From: Caprimulgus europaeus | Lineage: Eukaryota > Chordata > Aves > Caprimulgiformes > Caprimulgidae | DNA length: 64,000 bases | NCBI GenBank assembly: GCA_907165065.1 | Contig: OU015550.1 | Location: 2,160,001 to 2,224,000 of the forward strand | Direction of reading: 5' to 3' | In this document: positions 46,601-56,062 of the stretch, piece after piece | Position numbering within the stretch: the stretch's first letter is position 1 | Layout of the letters: each line of letters begins with the position of its first letter | Made by a program: the position numbers and the translations under genes | The notes under the pieces: generated by a model | What the model was told of the DNA's origin: nothing | What the model saw: the letters and a program-made list of their open reading frames with translations, nothing else | The model's database searches: none

Positions 46601-49600
46601 TTTTTAATTATTATTTTTTTTTCTCTGCTTTGGTGCCTGCCATTGCCAAGTGCCTGTGGCTGCACCAAAGTGGTCTGGAAAAATTCAATTAAGGGCTGTG
46701 GAACTCAGCAGAAAACTCTTGAAATGCCTTTCAGTAAAAATAAGAGAGAGGAGTTTGCTGTTTGATCTCTTTTTCTTTTTCAAGCTACAGAAAAAGCAGA
46801 ATATTAAGAAGAAATATGCTTCAGAGATTTTAATTTTTATAAAGGGCAGAAGCCCAGTGGTTTTGGGATTTTTTTTAAAGGTTCAGCACATTTTTGATAC
46901 TCAATTTTTACATTTCTCAACAAGTTTTTATGAACTAAAGATCAGAGGAGCACTCAGTGGCAGCTGATGTCTTGCTGACCACTGTGTCCCTCCTACTCTT
47001 CATTGAAAATGTCAGGTTCATTGCTGCTCTCTCCTTGATGGCTGATGTCATTTCTCAATGTTATCCAGCACTCTGGAAGTCACTTTTATTTTTGTACAAT
47101 AAAATATTTTATAATGACTGAGGTTGGAGCTGCTTTCTTAACTCAAGGTGACTTTAGTCTTTAATCCCTGTTTATAATCAGGCATATTTTAATTTTTTTG
47201 GGGGGGGTTATGGGTTGGTTTTTTCCCACCTTGGAGATGAATGTGCCCAATCTAAATAGCTAGATTCAATTTAATATGTTTGTTTTCCCCAATATTGATT
47301 TTTTTTCTCTCTCTACACCCATTCCTGGGTCAAACTGGAGCTTTTTGAATGCTGAGTGACTGGATTCCTGTGGTTTGTGGGTTGAAGCTGTGGTGGGGAG
47401 GCTTTAGGAGGACAGATAGCACTGATGTAGCTGGAAATGTGTGTGTGTTCGGTGTGGTGAGGCTGTGGGATCATCTGGCTGAGGCTGAGAGAACCACCCA
47501 CCATGTGAGAGAGACTCTGAACAGCTACAGAAGGCAACTCTCTATATAGAGAAGAAGGGGAAGGGCTGGGAGCTCCACCTCTTCCATGAAGATTTATTCT
47601 AGGACCTATTTCTTGACAAGATTGGTGTTGCTTTCCTTTCCTTTCCTATTTTGGTATCTTTGGCATTAGAAATGAATTGAAAAGATTGTTCTTTTTTTTG
47701 CCTACCAGCCACTGCAATGAGGTAAGAAGCATCCATGCTGCTGATGCCCAACGTCCTGGCTCTTGCTACCAGGTGGAAGATGGGCACGAAGTAAGCCAAG
47801 TGGCTGAACAAAAAAGACCAGGTGAAAATGAAGAAGATGGGATCTTTCAGTGGGGAGAAGTCAAGGAGAGGCTGTGAATTTTCTTTTTCAGGCAGTGGAA
47901 GGGCTTTGTAGCTTCTTTTGGCCTTGGTGGCTATTTCTGGTGAGCAGCTGTCCATGGGGGGTTTCTCAAGCCCTTCCAAAGCTGATGTATTTATGGAACT
48001 GGAGACATCTCTGCCATGGGACATCATGAGTCTCTCTCTGGGCTGAAGGTCCTGTCCACTGCAAAGCTGTTTTTCCCTGTCAGTGGTCTCATCTAAGCAT
48101 CCATCAAGGGTTTCTGAGTCTGTCTTTGCCATTGAAGACCCATGGTCTTGGTTTTGAGCAGAGGAGCCTTGAGGCAGTCGGGTGCTGGCGGGTCGCAGCA
48201 GCATGCTGGAAGGCACAAGGTTTAACATGATGCCCCCAAAAATCAGGAGGGTACCTGAGGGAAGACAGGTGATATTTTGGTTTGGTTTGGTTTGGTTTGG
48301 TTTGGTTTGGTTTGGTTTGGTTTGGTTTGGTTTGGTTTGGGTTTTTTTCTTGGCATGAGAAAGGAGGAGCAGTAGGAAGTGATCTTTCTAGATCTAGGGT
48401 GTAGTTTGTGTTGGAAGTGGAACAAGCTCTGTCTTAAGGAGGAGGTATCTTACAGGAGCTTTTATTCCTGTTTTTCTAGCTGGAAGTCCCTTTCACTGTG
48501 ATGCACGTGACAAACCCAGAGCTCCTTCTGGGATTTGGGAGCTCATTTTGTTTTCCCTCATTAGAAAAGTCCATGACACGTGATGGACCTTCGAGATAGC
48601 CTGAAACAGTGTAGTCAAAATAGGGATTTTCAGTTTTGGTTTTGGTTTCTGAGGTCTCTGTTTTGACTCTGACTTAAGTTTAATGACTGACTCAGTGTTT
48701 AATCATTAACCAGATGTCCCCAAACCATCCTAGAAGAGGCAGAGTTGTTCCTTGGTCCATCCAATCTTAACACCCTCTTAATGCTGGTGAATGTGGGTAG
48801 ATGGGAGATGTCCTCACCTTGCCAACCATAAAAATCAATGAGGAGTTGAGTGAAGGGCGCTATGAGAAATGTCAGACCCATCCCGGAGCGGGCGATGGCG
48901 TTGGAGAAAGCCAACCGCGTCCTGCAGCGCTTGGCCATCGTCACCGCGGCCGCCTGGTAGAGGCAAGCGAACCCCATCCCTGCAGGAAGGGGAGAAATGA
49001 GATGTCCATGCCCCAGAAGTGGCTGCTTCATATCATGAGCTTCAGGGATTCAAAGTCACATCATCTCAAGCTCATTGTCCCCATAGGATATGTCATCTCC
49101 AAAGTGTCCTGTCCTCCAACACCCCCAAAGTCACATCATCCCAAGCTCGTTGTCCCCATAGGACATGTCATCTCCAAAGTGTCCTGTCCTCCAACACCCC
49201 CAAAGTCACATCATCCCAAGCTCGTTGTCCCCATAGGACATGTCATCTCCAAAGTGTCCCATCCTCCAACACCCCCAAAGTCACATCATCCTCATCTCAT
49301 TGTCCCCATAGGATATGTCATCTCCAAAGTGTCCTGTCCTCCAACACCCCCAAAGTCACATCATCCCAAGCTTGTTGTCCCCATAGGATGTCATCTCTAA
49401 AGTGTCCCATCCTCCAACACCCCCAAAGTCACATCATCCCAAGCTTGTTGTCCCCATAGGACATGTCATCTCCAAAGTGTCCCATCCTCCAACACCCCCA
49501 AAGTCACATCATCTCAAGCTCATTGTCCCCACAGGATATGTCATCTCCAAAGTGTCCTGTCCTTCAACACCCCCAAAGTCAAACCATCCCAAGCTTGTTG

Positions 49601-52600
49601 TCCCCATAGGATATGTCATCTCCAAAGTGTCCTGTCCTTCAACACCCCCAAAGTCACATCATCCCAATCTCATTGTCCCCATAGGACATGTCATCTCCAA
49701 AGTGTCCCATCCTCCAACACCCCCAAAGTCACATCATCTCAAGCTCATTGTCCCCACAGGATATGTCATCTCCAAAGTGTCCTCCAACACCCCCAAAGTC
49801 ACATCATCTCAATCTCATTGTCCCCTTGCTGCTCTGCAGGGTTCATGGGCTGGAAGTGGGGGGACTTTTGGTGTTGCAGGCAGTGGAGAATTGAGATTTC
49901 ATGGGTGGTGTTTAGTATCTGGGGTTTTGGAGGCACTTTTAGTGAGGGATTTGAAAAGGCCAAGATTCCTGTTGGATCTGGGAAAAAAATCAAGGTTAGT
50001 TGGGTCTAGTGTGTTGAAACTGGTATTTAATGTTCCTGAGCCTGGAGAAGAGGAGACTGAGAGGAGATCTCCTGGCGGTCTGGAACTTCCTCCCCAGGGG
50101 CAGAGGAGGGGCAGGCGCTGAGCTCTTCTCTCTGGCCACCAACGCCAGGAGCAGAGGCCATGGCAGGAAGATGTGGCAGGGGAGGGGGAGGTTGGCCATG
50201 AGGAAAAGGTTCTTGAGGCAGAGGGTGGTGGAGCACTGGCACAGGCTCCCCAGGGAGGTGCTGATGGCCCCAAGGCTGACAAGATTCCAGCAGCATTTGG
50301 CCAAGGCCCTCAGGGACATGGTGTGAGTGTTGGGATTGTCCTGTGCAGGGACAGGAGCTGGACTCCATGATCCTTGTAGGTCCCTCCAACTCACAACATC
50401 CAATGATTCTGTGGTTCCATGATTCTAAGCTTTGAGTTTTCAGACAACATCTCATAGAAAGGAGCTGGGGGTGCTTTGCTATCAGAGGTTTAACATGCAA
50501 GGAGCTGCTTTTACCCATCATGCAGAGGAAAATCTCTGCCCAACTGTAAGTTGCAGGCTGCTCACCTGGGAGGAGTCCCATGGAGATGCAGAGGAAGGGG
50601 ACACTGGTGGCCTGTGTGCTCAGCAGACAGCCCCCTGCGACCAAGCCAGCCCCGATGATGGAGGTCGGCCGCTCGCCCAGCCTCCTGCAGACCATGGCCA
50701 CGAGTGGGGCTGGAAGGGAAAGGAGGGAGAAATCTTGAGCTGAAGATGACAAATGAGACTTTGAAGGACTTGGGGACTTGTACTGGGGTCGTGGCATCTG
50801 GTGCTGTGGTGAGTGGCCCGTGTGCCACCCTGGGGAGGGAGGGGGTGACACAAGACATTCAGGATGGGTTAATACTGAGGAGAGCAGCCAAGAAACCTTG
50901 CCTCATACCCTGGGAGCTCAGGGGACAGGGCAGGGGAAGGAATCAAAGCCCAAGCTTCCAGATGTCCTCAACCTGCTTCCTACTGCTCAGCTGCCAGGAA
51001 TTATTCAGCAACTGGTTTGCCTGGAGATGTTCCTACTGGTTTTTGGGGTGAGGCTTTGCTCTGCATGTAGATAATAACCCTGCTACAGGGAGATGTGGTG
51101 ACACACACGGTCCCTGTCCTGCTAGGACACCTGGGTACCAGCCATGTCCAGCTTCCAGCACTCTGTGATGGACATGGGATCTGCAGAACATCCTCAGTGT
51201 CCCTGAGAGCAAAGCAAATGGGTTGGAGGTTGAAGTGCTGTCCCCATCCCCACGGCTGCCACCTCACCTCCCAAGAAGCGCAGAGAGGACATGATGGAGC
51301 CGATCCAGCTGATTTGCTCCGAGGAGCCTCCCACCTCCTCTTGGAAAGCCACAAAGAAAATCCCAAAGGTCTTGAGCATCCCCATCACGAGTACATTGAC
51401 CTGCAGCAGAAGCAGATGGAGGTGAGATGCCAAAGGGGGTGGTTGGGCAGGAGGAAAAAGCTTTTCATTCTGCCTTTTTTTTTTATTTTAATAGAAATTT
51501 CTTGGATAATATTTAGTGTTTGGGGAAAAACTGGGACAGGTTAACTGGTGTAGAGTGTGTTGGGGAAGATCAGCAGGATGGACTTGTGGTGGCCATGCTG
51601 CAGTTTCATTTTAACAGATCCTCAAAAAAAACCTGTGCAAAGTGGCTTTTCCAAAGAAAAAGAACAAAATATCCCTGCAGCCTGACTCTTGTAGGGGGTC
51701 TTTTTGCTCTGTAGGTTATTTTTTTAATACTAAAAAATAATCTAAATGGATCTCAGCACTCTGAAACATCACTAGGAGGTGATGAGGTGTTGAGTGGAGC
51801 AAGGATGGACATTAGCTGCTGTGGTTTCCCAGGCTTGTCCTGCCATGGGGGCAAAGGACAGTTTGTGTCCTCAATTTTAACCCCCTCCCTCCTCCCTGGT
51901 AGCGGGTGGTTAATAATTGGCAGCCAGTTGGATGGAGTGGAACTGGGGAAAGCTCTCCTAGCTGGGGGGATGGTGTTGTCTTCCTCCCTGATGAAGATGG
52001 TGTCTGGTATTAAAGCCTGGAGCATGGAGAATTGGTGCCTTTAAGTGGTGCTGAAGTGTCTGGTCCTCCTGGGAGAGCAGAACCCAGTGTGCACGTGCTG
52101 CCTCACCTTGTGCTGCTCCTGCCATCAGTCCCTGGGGACCCATCTCAGCTCCGATCCTCTGCTGGCCCAGGATGGGATCTAACCCTTCCCAAAGGTACAA
52201 GACCCACCTTTGGGGTCTGACACCCCAGTGATGGTGTGTATGAGTAAGGAAAAATCATCTTGGCATTGCAAGCTGCCCTTTGGCCCTGAGCTGCAGGTTG
52301 GACACCTCCATTTCTGTCAGTTGAGATGTCTCCAGGTGGCATTCCCAAGGGGAAGGTGTGTGACACAGGTAATTTTTGCCCTTAGCTCGGTGGGATCAGC
52401 CTGTCCTGTCCTCTGCTCCACGTGAGTGAGACTCCAGACTTTCTCTCTGCCCCAGCTTCAGGAGGGTTGAGGTGAATTTGTTCTCTGCTTACCAAGAAGA
52501 AGTGGAACACCACTGCCCACGCCCACCCTCCGTCTGCAGCTCTGGTGCCTGGGCTCCTCCTGGCTGCCGGAGCCTCCGGATCTTCCTCTTCCCTTTCCCC

Positions 52601-53160
52601 TGGAAATAAGAATTTCAGGACTTATAAACAAACAAACTGCCTTGCTGTTTGAATTTACCTGCAGAAATGGCTCTGGTGGGAGCAGCAGCTGCCTCTGAAC
52701 CCTTCAGATTCTTTGTTGTGACTGAGGTAGGCACCAGGATTTCACGTTCAACTTGGAAAAGCTTTTGAGGGTGGGTGAAGCTTTGACCAACCTTTTTGCC
52801 AGCAGATGTGAAGTTGCACATGGTCACTGCCTGCAAACAGCTGAATATCCTTTGTCTTTCCTACCAAATTACTGGAACCACTTCAACTTTTAAGAGATTT
52901 TAGGTGACAAGCACCTTACTGTCACTTTAGGGTGGATAGGTTGGTTTCTGCCAGAACTTGGGGGGTCACCATCTATCTGTACCCATCTTGGAGCTCTGGT
53001 GGGAAGCTCTCCCTTCCCCATCCTTCTGTGCTCATCTCCCATCCTCTCACCCATCCCAGACCTCTGGCAGCAGCAGGATCTGGCCCGAATGAGCAGCTGG
53101 ATCCAGGAGCAGTTGGAGCTGATGAACCCGAAACGTTTTCTTACCGCTTTGCTGCTGCAT
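40485..53160 (-). CDS. SLC16A4: Monocarboxylate transporter 5-like (SLC16 family), 9 coding exons
   Basis: Coding exons in transcript order: 53160-53145, 52599-52493, 51400-51268, 50709-50566, 48979-48818, 48254-47706, 46396-46185, 45406-45313, 40639-40485. All introns are GT-AG and phases join without a shift, giving 1572 nt and 523 aa. The family is MFS-fold plasma-membrane transporters with 12 TM helices; MCT5 is an orphan with no settled substrate. Seen here: an acidic N-terminus, then the SLC16 signature 'DGGWAW' leading TM1; '[19 protein letters not shown]' in TM2; an 'ARSGMG' segment in TM5; a long Ser/Glu-rich cytosolic loop between TM6 and TM7 carried by the 549-nt exon; and TM12 with a basic C-tail. 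The identity rests on this architecture plus position between RBM15 and LAMTOR5. Human MCT5 is a little shorter (about 487 aa, from memory), probably because of loop and tail length. The Arg typical of TM8 in MCT1-4 appears replaced by Gln. Confidence 0.95.
40954..41017 (+). other. Exon-like segment C, possible terminal exon
   Basis: Strong acceptor (TTTTTTTTCCTGTTTTAAAG), then an in-phase frame [20 protein letters not shown] ending in TAG at 41015-41017. Lies inside SLC16A4 intron 8, antisense. Confidence 0.25.
41018..43809. other. SLC16A4 intron 8, distal part
   Basis: Intronic. Two splice-bounded plus-strand segments, 42714-42840 and 43110-43306, have good acceptors and donors, but the first has stops in all frames and neither shows a known domain. 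Confidence 0.4.
43810..44528 (+). mobile_element. CR1 LINE fragment in SLC16A4 intron 8
   Basis: Sense CR1 with GAGAAGGACTTGGGGTGCTG, GAGCCGGCACCGTGCGCTGG and the full 3' end to GTCTGGGGTTCTGTGA. Antisense to the SLC16A4 transcript. Related sequence may start slightly earlier, from about 43700. Confidence 0.92.
45313..45406 (-). CDS. SLC16A4: SLC16A4 coding exon 8 (TM11)
   Basis: 94 nt between AAACAG and GTAAGA. Encodes [15 protein letters not shown] ... GGPPLAG, matching the conserved (V/L)DL-VG...GPP-G segment of SLC16 proteins. Found by looking for this segment between exons 7 and 9. Confidence 0.9.
45429..45485 (+). repeat. ATTATTGATCACA short tandem repeat
   Basis: Four copies of an AATTATTGATCAC-like unit in SLC16A4 intron 8, about 20 bp upstream (transcript sense) of the exon 8 acceptor. 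Confidence 0.85.
46185..46396 (-). CDS. SLC16A4: SLC16A4 coding exon 7 (TM8-TM10)
   Basis: 212 nt between CCTGCAG and GTAAGT. Encodes TM8 ([17 protein letters not shown]), a loop with a possible N-glycosylation sequon NWT (topology would decide), TM9 and TM10. Confidence 0.95.
46397..47705. other. SLC16A4 intron 6
   Basis: AT-rich intron with T homopolymers; no repeat family or nested gene recognised. Confidence 0.5.
47706..48254 (-). CDS. SLC16A4: SLC16A4 coding exon 6 (TM6, cytosolic loop, TM7)
   Basis: 549 nt, between CCCTCAG and GTAGGC. It starts with TM6 ([21 protein letters not shown]), continues with a loop of about 100 residues rich in Ser, Glu, Asp and Lys, and ends with TM7 ([19 protein letters not shown]) and the entry to TM8 ([11 protein letters not shown]). 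The upstream intron ends in an unusual CCAAA array. Confidence 0.95.
48276..48340 (+). repeat. (TTTGG)13, CCAAA array in SLC16A4 intron 5
   Basis: Thirteen perfect TTTGG pentamers. On the transcribed (minus) sense they read CCAAA and end 21 nt before the exon 6 acceptor. Confidence 0.95.
48818..48979 (-). CDS. SLC16A4: SLC16A4 coding exon 5
   Basis: 162 nt between CCTGCAG and GTGAGG. Encodes TM4-TM5, including the [19 protein letters not shown] stretch that corresponds to the second conserved MCT motif, then FLIAPF and LIDFYGWQG. Confidence 0.95.
49051..49826 (+). repeat. 75-bp minisatellite in SLC16A4 intron 4
   Basis: Units starting CAAAGTCACATCATC at 49051, 49126, 49201, 49276, 49351, 49424, 49499, 49574, 49649, 49724 and 49794. 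Most are exactly 75 bp and differ at a few recurring sites (CCCAAGCTCGT / CTCAAGCTCAT; CCTGT / CCCAT). The last unit is partial. Confidence 0.96.
50031..50426 (+). mobile_element. CR1 LINE fragment in SLC16A4 intron 4
   Basis: Sense CR1 with CTGAGCCTGGAGAAGAGGAG, a variable middle and terminal CCAATGATTCTGTGGTTCCA. Ends in the ATTCT(G)TGATTCT repeat. Confidence 0.88.
50566..50709 (-). CDS. SLC16A4: SLC16A4 coding exon 4
   Basis: 144 nt between CTTCCAG and GTGAGC. Encodes the TM2-TM3 turn with basic residues ([10 protein letters not shown]), TM3 and the start of TM4. Confidence 0.95.
51268..51400 (-). CDS. SLC16A4: SLC16A4 coding exon 3
   Basis: 133 nt between CTGCAG and GTGAGG. Encodes the rest of TM1, the extracellular loop and TM2 ([16 protein letters not shown] ... 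[19 protein letters not shown]), a strongly conserved MCT segment. Confidence 0.95.
51401..52492. other. SLC16A4 intron 2
   Basis: Unique intronic sequence without recognised repeats or nested frames. Confidence 0.5.
52493..52599 (-). CDS. SLC16A4: SLC16A4 coding exon 2
   Basis: 107 nt between TTTCCAG and GTAAGC. Encodes an acidic segment ([14 protein letters not shown]) followed by the SLC16 motif DGGWAW and the start of TM1 (AVVFHFFL). Joins exon 1 in phase 1 and exon 3 in phase 0. Confidence 0.9.
53145..53160 (-). CDS. SLC16A4: SLC16A4 coding exon 1 (start codon)
   Basis: Encodes MQQQS plus one base, then GTAAGA. The ATG has A at -3. It was chosen because it joins in phase to exon 2 and gives an N-terminus of expected length. 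Sequence just upstream (TTTTCCAG before the ATG) could itself be a splice acceptor, so the 5' UTR structure is uncertain. Confidence 0.75.
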
Positions 53161-54283
53161 GCTGGAAAATCCTCCCAGAACCACTCGGTGGCGAAGAAGA
53201 ATCGTCTCTTCATTTGCTCCAGAGACTGAATCCTCCCTTCCTGACCTGGCACCCCAAAGTTTGGTCCTTCATTCGCCTCTGTCCTTCTTGATGAGCCCCG
53301 AAGCAGGACATAGAGCCTGGGAAGTGCTGGGTGGACGGAGCCCGTCCTCCTCCTCCTCCTCCTCCTCTTCCTCCTCCTCCTCCTCCTCTTCCCCGGAGGC
53401 AGAGCCTGGCTTGTGGGGCCCCAAGGCCAGGAGTCCCTCCCCTTCCCCAGCCGGGAGCAGGAAACCCGGAGCTTTCAGAGCAGAGATCCCGTTGGGAGGA
53501 CAGAAGAGGGGGAGGCTGCAGGGACAGAGCTCCTGGAAAAGCCCTGGATTTTGCCAGGCAGTGAGCGGAGCAGAAGGTGGCAGTGATGGACTCCAGCCAA
53601 GCCTGGGGCTGCTGGTGGCTGCAGGGGAGCAGAGCCTGCTCCTGCCTGTCCTGCCTCTGCTGCACGGCCCTTTGCCCAGGAAAATATGTCCCATAAGAAG
53701 GGATTGTCTGGAAAGCTTTAGGTTTTTCCAGCTAAGATGCTCAGCAGCTGGAGAGGAGCAGCTGTGTGGCCACAGCCCTTCAGCAGAGGTTGAGTTGAGC
53801 AGGATTTGAGTTGGCTCCGTGCCTCTACTGTCAATATGCACAAAGTCCCAGGTAAATAAAGCCCTCACGCTTCCTCCTCCCCTGCTTTGGTTGACCTGTC
53901 ACCCCAGTTGGCATTCCTGAGGTCAGATACAGTTGGAGGATTGTGATACAGATCTCTGCTCCCCTCCCTGGGCAGAGAAAGCTGCAGGAGCCCAGAGGTG
54001 GACGTTGGAGCTTTCCCTATAGCAGGGCTTGTAAAAAATCTGCATGAAGCTTTTATTGAAGGGGAATGGGGGTTGCAGTGAGTGGGGTTTAAGGGTTGAA
54101 GGACAGGGGGGGCTCAGGGCCTGGGGGTGATGGCAGCAGAGGCAGCATCTGATGGAGCATCTGTCCTGGGAGCTGTTGGGTGTGTGGGAGGAAATGCTCC
54201 AGCTTGAGCTGCTCCCAGCTCTGTGGGTGCTCGGGAGAGGGGAGAACAGGGACCCTCCAGCACCACCACAGAGCTGTGAGGCC
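53161..54283 (-). other. SLC16A4 5' flank and probable 5' UTR
   Basis: Should contain the SLC16A4 first exon start and promoter. No CpG island or TATA box is clear, and a (TCC)n run lies 190 bp upstream of the ATG. The transcription start cannot be placed. Confidence 0.4.
53346..53396 (+). repeat. (TCC)n repeat upstream of SLC16A4
   Basis: About 17 triplets of TCC/TCT, close to the SLC16A4 start codon and possibly in its 5' UTR as GGA repeats. Confidence 0.9.
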
Positions 54284-54362
54284 ACATCATTAACACAGAA
54301 TTACGTCATTAACAGAGAATTACATCATTAACACGGAATTACATCATTAACATGGAATTAAC
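54284..54362 (+). repeat. Short tandem repeat ACATCATTAACACAGAATT
   Basis: Four to five copies of a roughly 18-bp unit (CATTAACACAGAATTA-like) immediately before a CR1. Confidence 0.85.
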
Positions 54363-54410
54363 AGCAACCTCCACAAGCACACGGGGCAGGCTCATCCCTA
54401 CTGCCCATTT

Positions 54411-55095
54411 CACAGAGTCACAGAGTGTCAGGGATTGGAAGGGACCTCGAAAGCTCATCCAGTCCAACCCCCTGCCAGAGCAGGAACACCCAGATGAGAT
54501 CACACAGGAAGGCGTCCAGGTGGGTCTTGAATGTCTCCAGAGAAGGAGACTCCACACCCTCCCTGGGCAGCCTGGCCCAGGGCTCTGGCACCCTCACAGT
54601 GAAGAAGTTCCCCCTCAAATCCAAGCAGAACCTCCTGTGTTCCAGCTCACACCCATTGCCCCTTGTCCTACCACTGGACACCACTGTGAAGAGCCTGGCT
54701 CCATCCTCCTCACACTCACCCTTCAGATATTGATCAACATTAATGAGGTCTCCCCTCAGCCTCCTCTTCTCCAAGCTCCAGAGCCCCAGCTCCCTCAGCC
54801 TTTCCTCATCAGGGAGATGCTCCACCCCCTCCATCACCTTGGTGGCTCTGTGCTGGACTCTCTCCAGCAGCTCCCTGCCCTTGAACTGAGGGGCCCAGAA
54901 CTGGACACAATATTCCAGATGTGGCCTCACCAGGGCAGAGCAGAGGGGAAGAAGAACCTCTCTGGACCTACTGCCCACAGCCCTTCTAATGCACCCCAGG
55001 ATGCCACTGGCCTTCCTGGCCACAAGGCACAGTGCTGGCTCATGGTCACCCTGCTGTCCACCAGGACCCCCAGATCCCGAGTGAACGTCACTGAG
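54411..55095 (-). mobile_element. CR1 LINE fragment between SLC16A4 and LAMTOR5
   Basis: Minus-strand CR1 beginning CACAGAGTCACAGAGTGTCA. Its frame reads [20 protein letters not shown] ... [20 protein letters not shown], the CR1 tail. About 685 bp. Confidence 0.92.
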
Positions 55096-55698
55096 GAGCG
55101 GATCTGCTCCGAGTAGTAAAGTCAAAGCAGTGTGAAGGTTGTTTTCTCTCTGCCCCAACCCTCTTTGTTAGCTCATGCTCTGCTCTGAGGCTTCCCTTCC
55201 CTTCAGCTGCAGGCCAGCTCTTTTATTTTTCAGGAAGCATTTGAGTGGAGCAGATTTTTTCACAGGGAAAGCTTTTCCCCAGGATGATTTCCCTGCAGCA
55301 TTTCAATTACTCCAATCTAGAAGAAGAAGGGAGACCTGGAGTTGTGAGGATGTTGTCCACATCCATTGATGATTCCCACAGGGACCAGGCAGCACAGGCA
55401 GGGTCAGCACATTTAGGTTTAAACTTCAATCCAAGGCAGACTTAGCAAGTAAATGTTGCACACAATATTAAACTAGAAGAGGCTAACCATTTCCTAGGAG
55501 AAACTCCTCAGCAAGTGTTTGTACCTTTTCCACTGGAGGATCCTCCATTAATTCAAGTCTTTGTACACTATTCCTCTCCTCTAGAAAAATGCTGATGAAG
55601 GAGGGACAAGGAGAAGTCACCTCACTTGGTTTGGACACAAGGCAAAGCAACAGGCAACAGCTTTGACAGCAGAAGCAAGGGTGTGTATTTGCAGGTCA
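55096..55698. other. Gap between CR1 and LAMTOR5 3' end
   Basis: Nothing recognised. Confidence 0.5.
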
Positions 55699-55704
55699 TT
55701 TATT
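55699..55704 (-). terminator. LAMTOR5 poly(A) signal AATAAA
   Basis: AATAAA on the minus strand, about 300 nt downstream of the LAMTOR5 stop. It is the first such hexamer on that strand. The 3' UTR would include a short CA/TG repeat. Confidence 0.65.
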
Positions 55705-55732
55705 GATTTCTCCAACAAATAAGGCCACACAA

Positions 55733-55751
55733 ACACACACACACACACACC
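55733..55751 (+). repeat. (CA)n in LAMTOR5 3' UTR
   Basis: Short CA dinucleotide run, (TG)n in transcript sense, just upstream of the LAMTOR5 poly(A) signal. Confidence 0.9.
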
Positions 55752-56001
55752 CCTCACAGGATATGATCTTTACACGAGCTTGGCAGTGGCCCACGTTTCA
55801 TCCTCAGCAACACAAGTGCTCAAATGTGAGTTGGAGAGCCAGGGAGCTGCAGAAGGAGCTGTTAAAGTGGAGAGGGAGAGCCTTCAGCCCAGGTTTGGTA
55901 CTACAAGCACGTTCTGTGCTGGAGCAGCAGAGGAGAGTGGTTGTCCAGTGAGGAGGAGCTGGGCCAGCGGTGGGAGTGGAGCGCTGCAGCGTTCCCAAGG
56001 G

Positions 56002-56062
56002 TCAGGATGCCAGCTTGTGCACTGCTACAGTGATGCTGTCGTGCTTCTGGATCATGATATTC
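56002..56062 (-). CDS. LAMTOR5: LAMTOR5 exon 4 (stop codon)
   Basis: 61 coding nt after TTCTAG. Encodes [19 protein letters not shown] and TGA at 56004-56002. Confidence 0.98.

Noticed and set aside
49051-49826. Possible CRISPR-like array
   Set aside because: Units abut directly without unique spacers and the genome is eukaryotic; it is a minisatellite.
49402-50121. Plus-strand 239-codon repeat protein ([16 protein letters not shown] units)
   Set aside because: Produced by the 75-bp minisatellite, whose length is a multiple of three; it lies in an SLC16A4 intron and runs out into a CR1.
53269-53868. Minus-strand 199-codon frame with a poly-Glu run upstream of SLC16A4
   Set aside because: The Glu run is the (TCC)n repeat; the rest shows no domain. 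More likely 5' flank or UTR.
54418-55158. Minus-strand 246-codon frame
   Set aside because: CR1 tail (ESPSLE...FLCD) plus flanking sequence.
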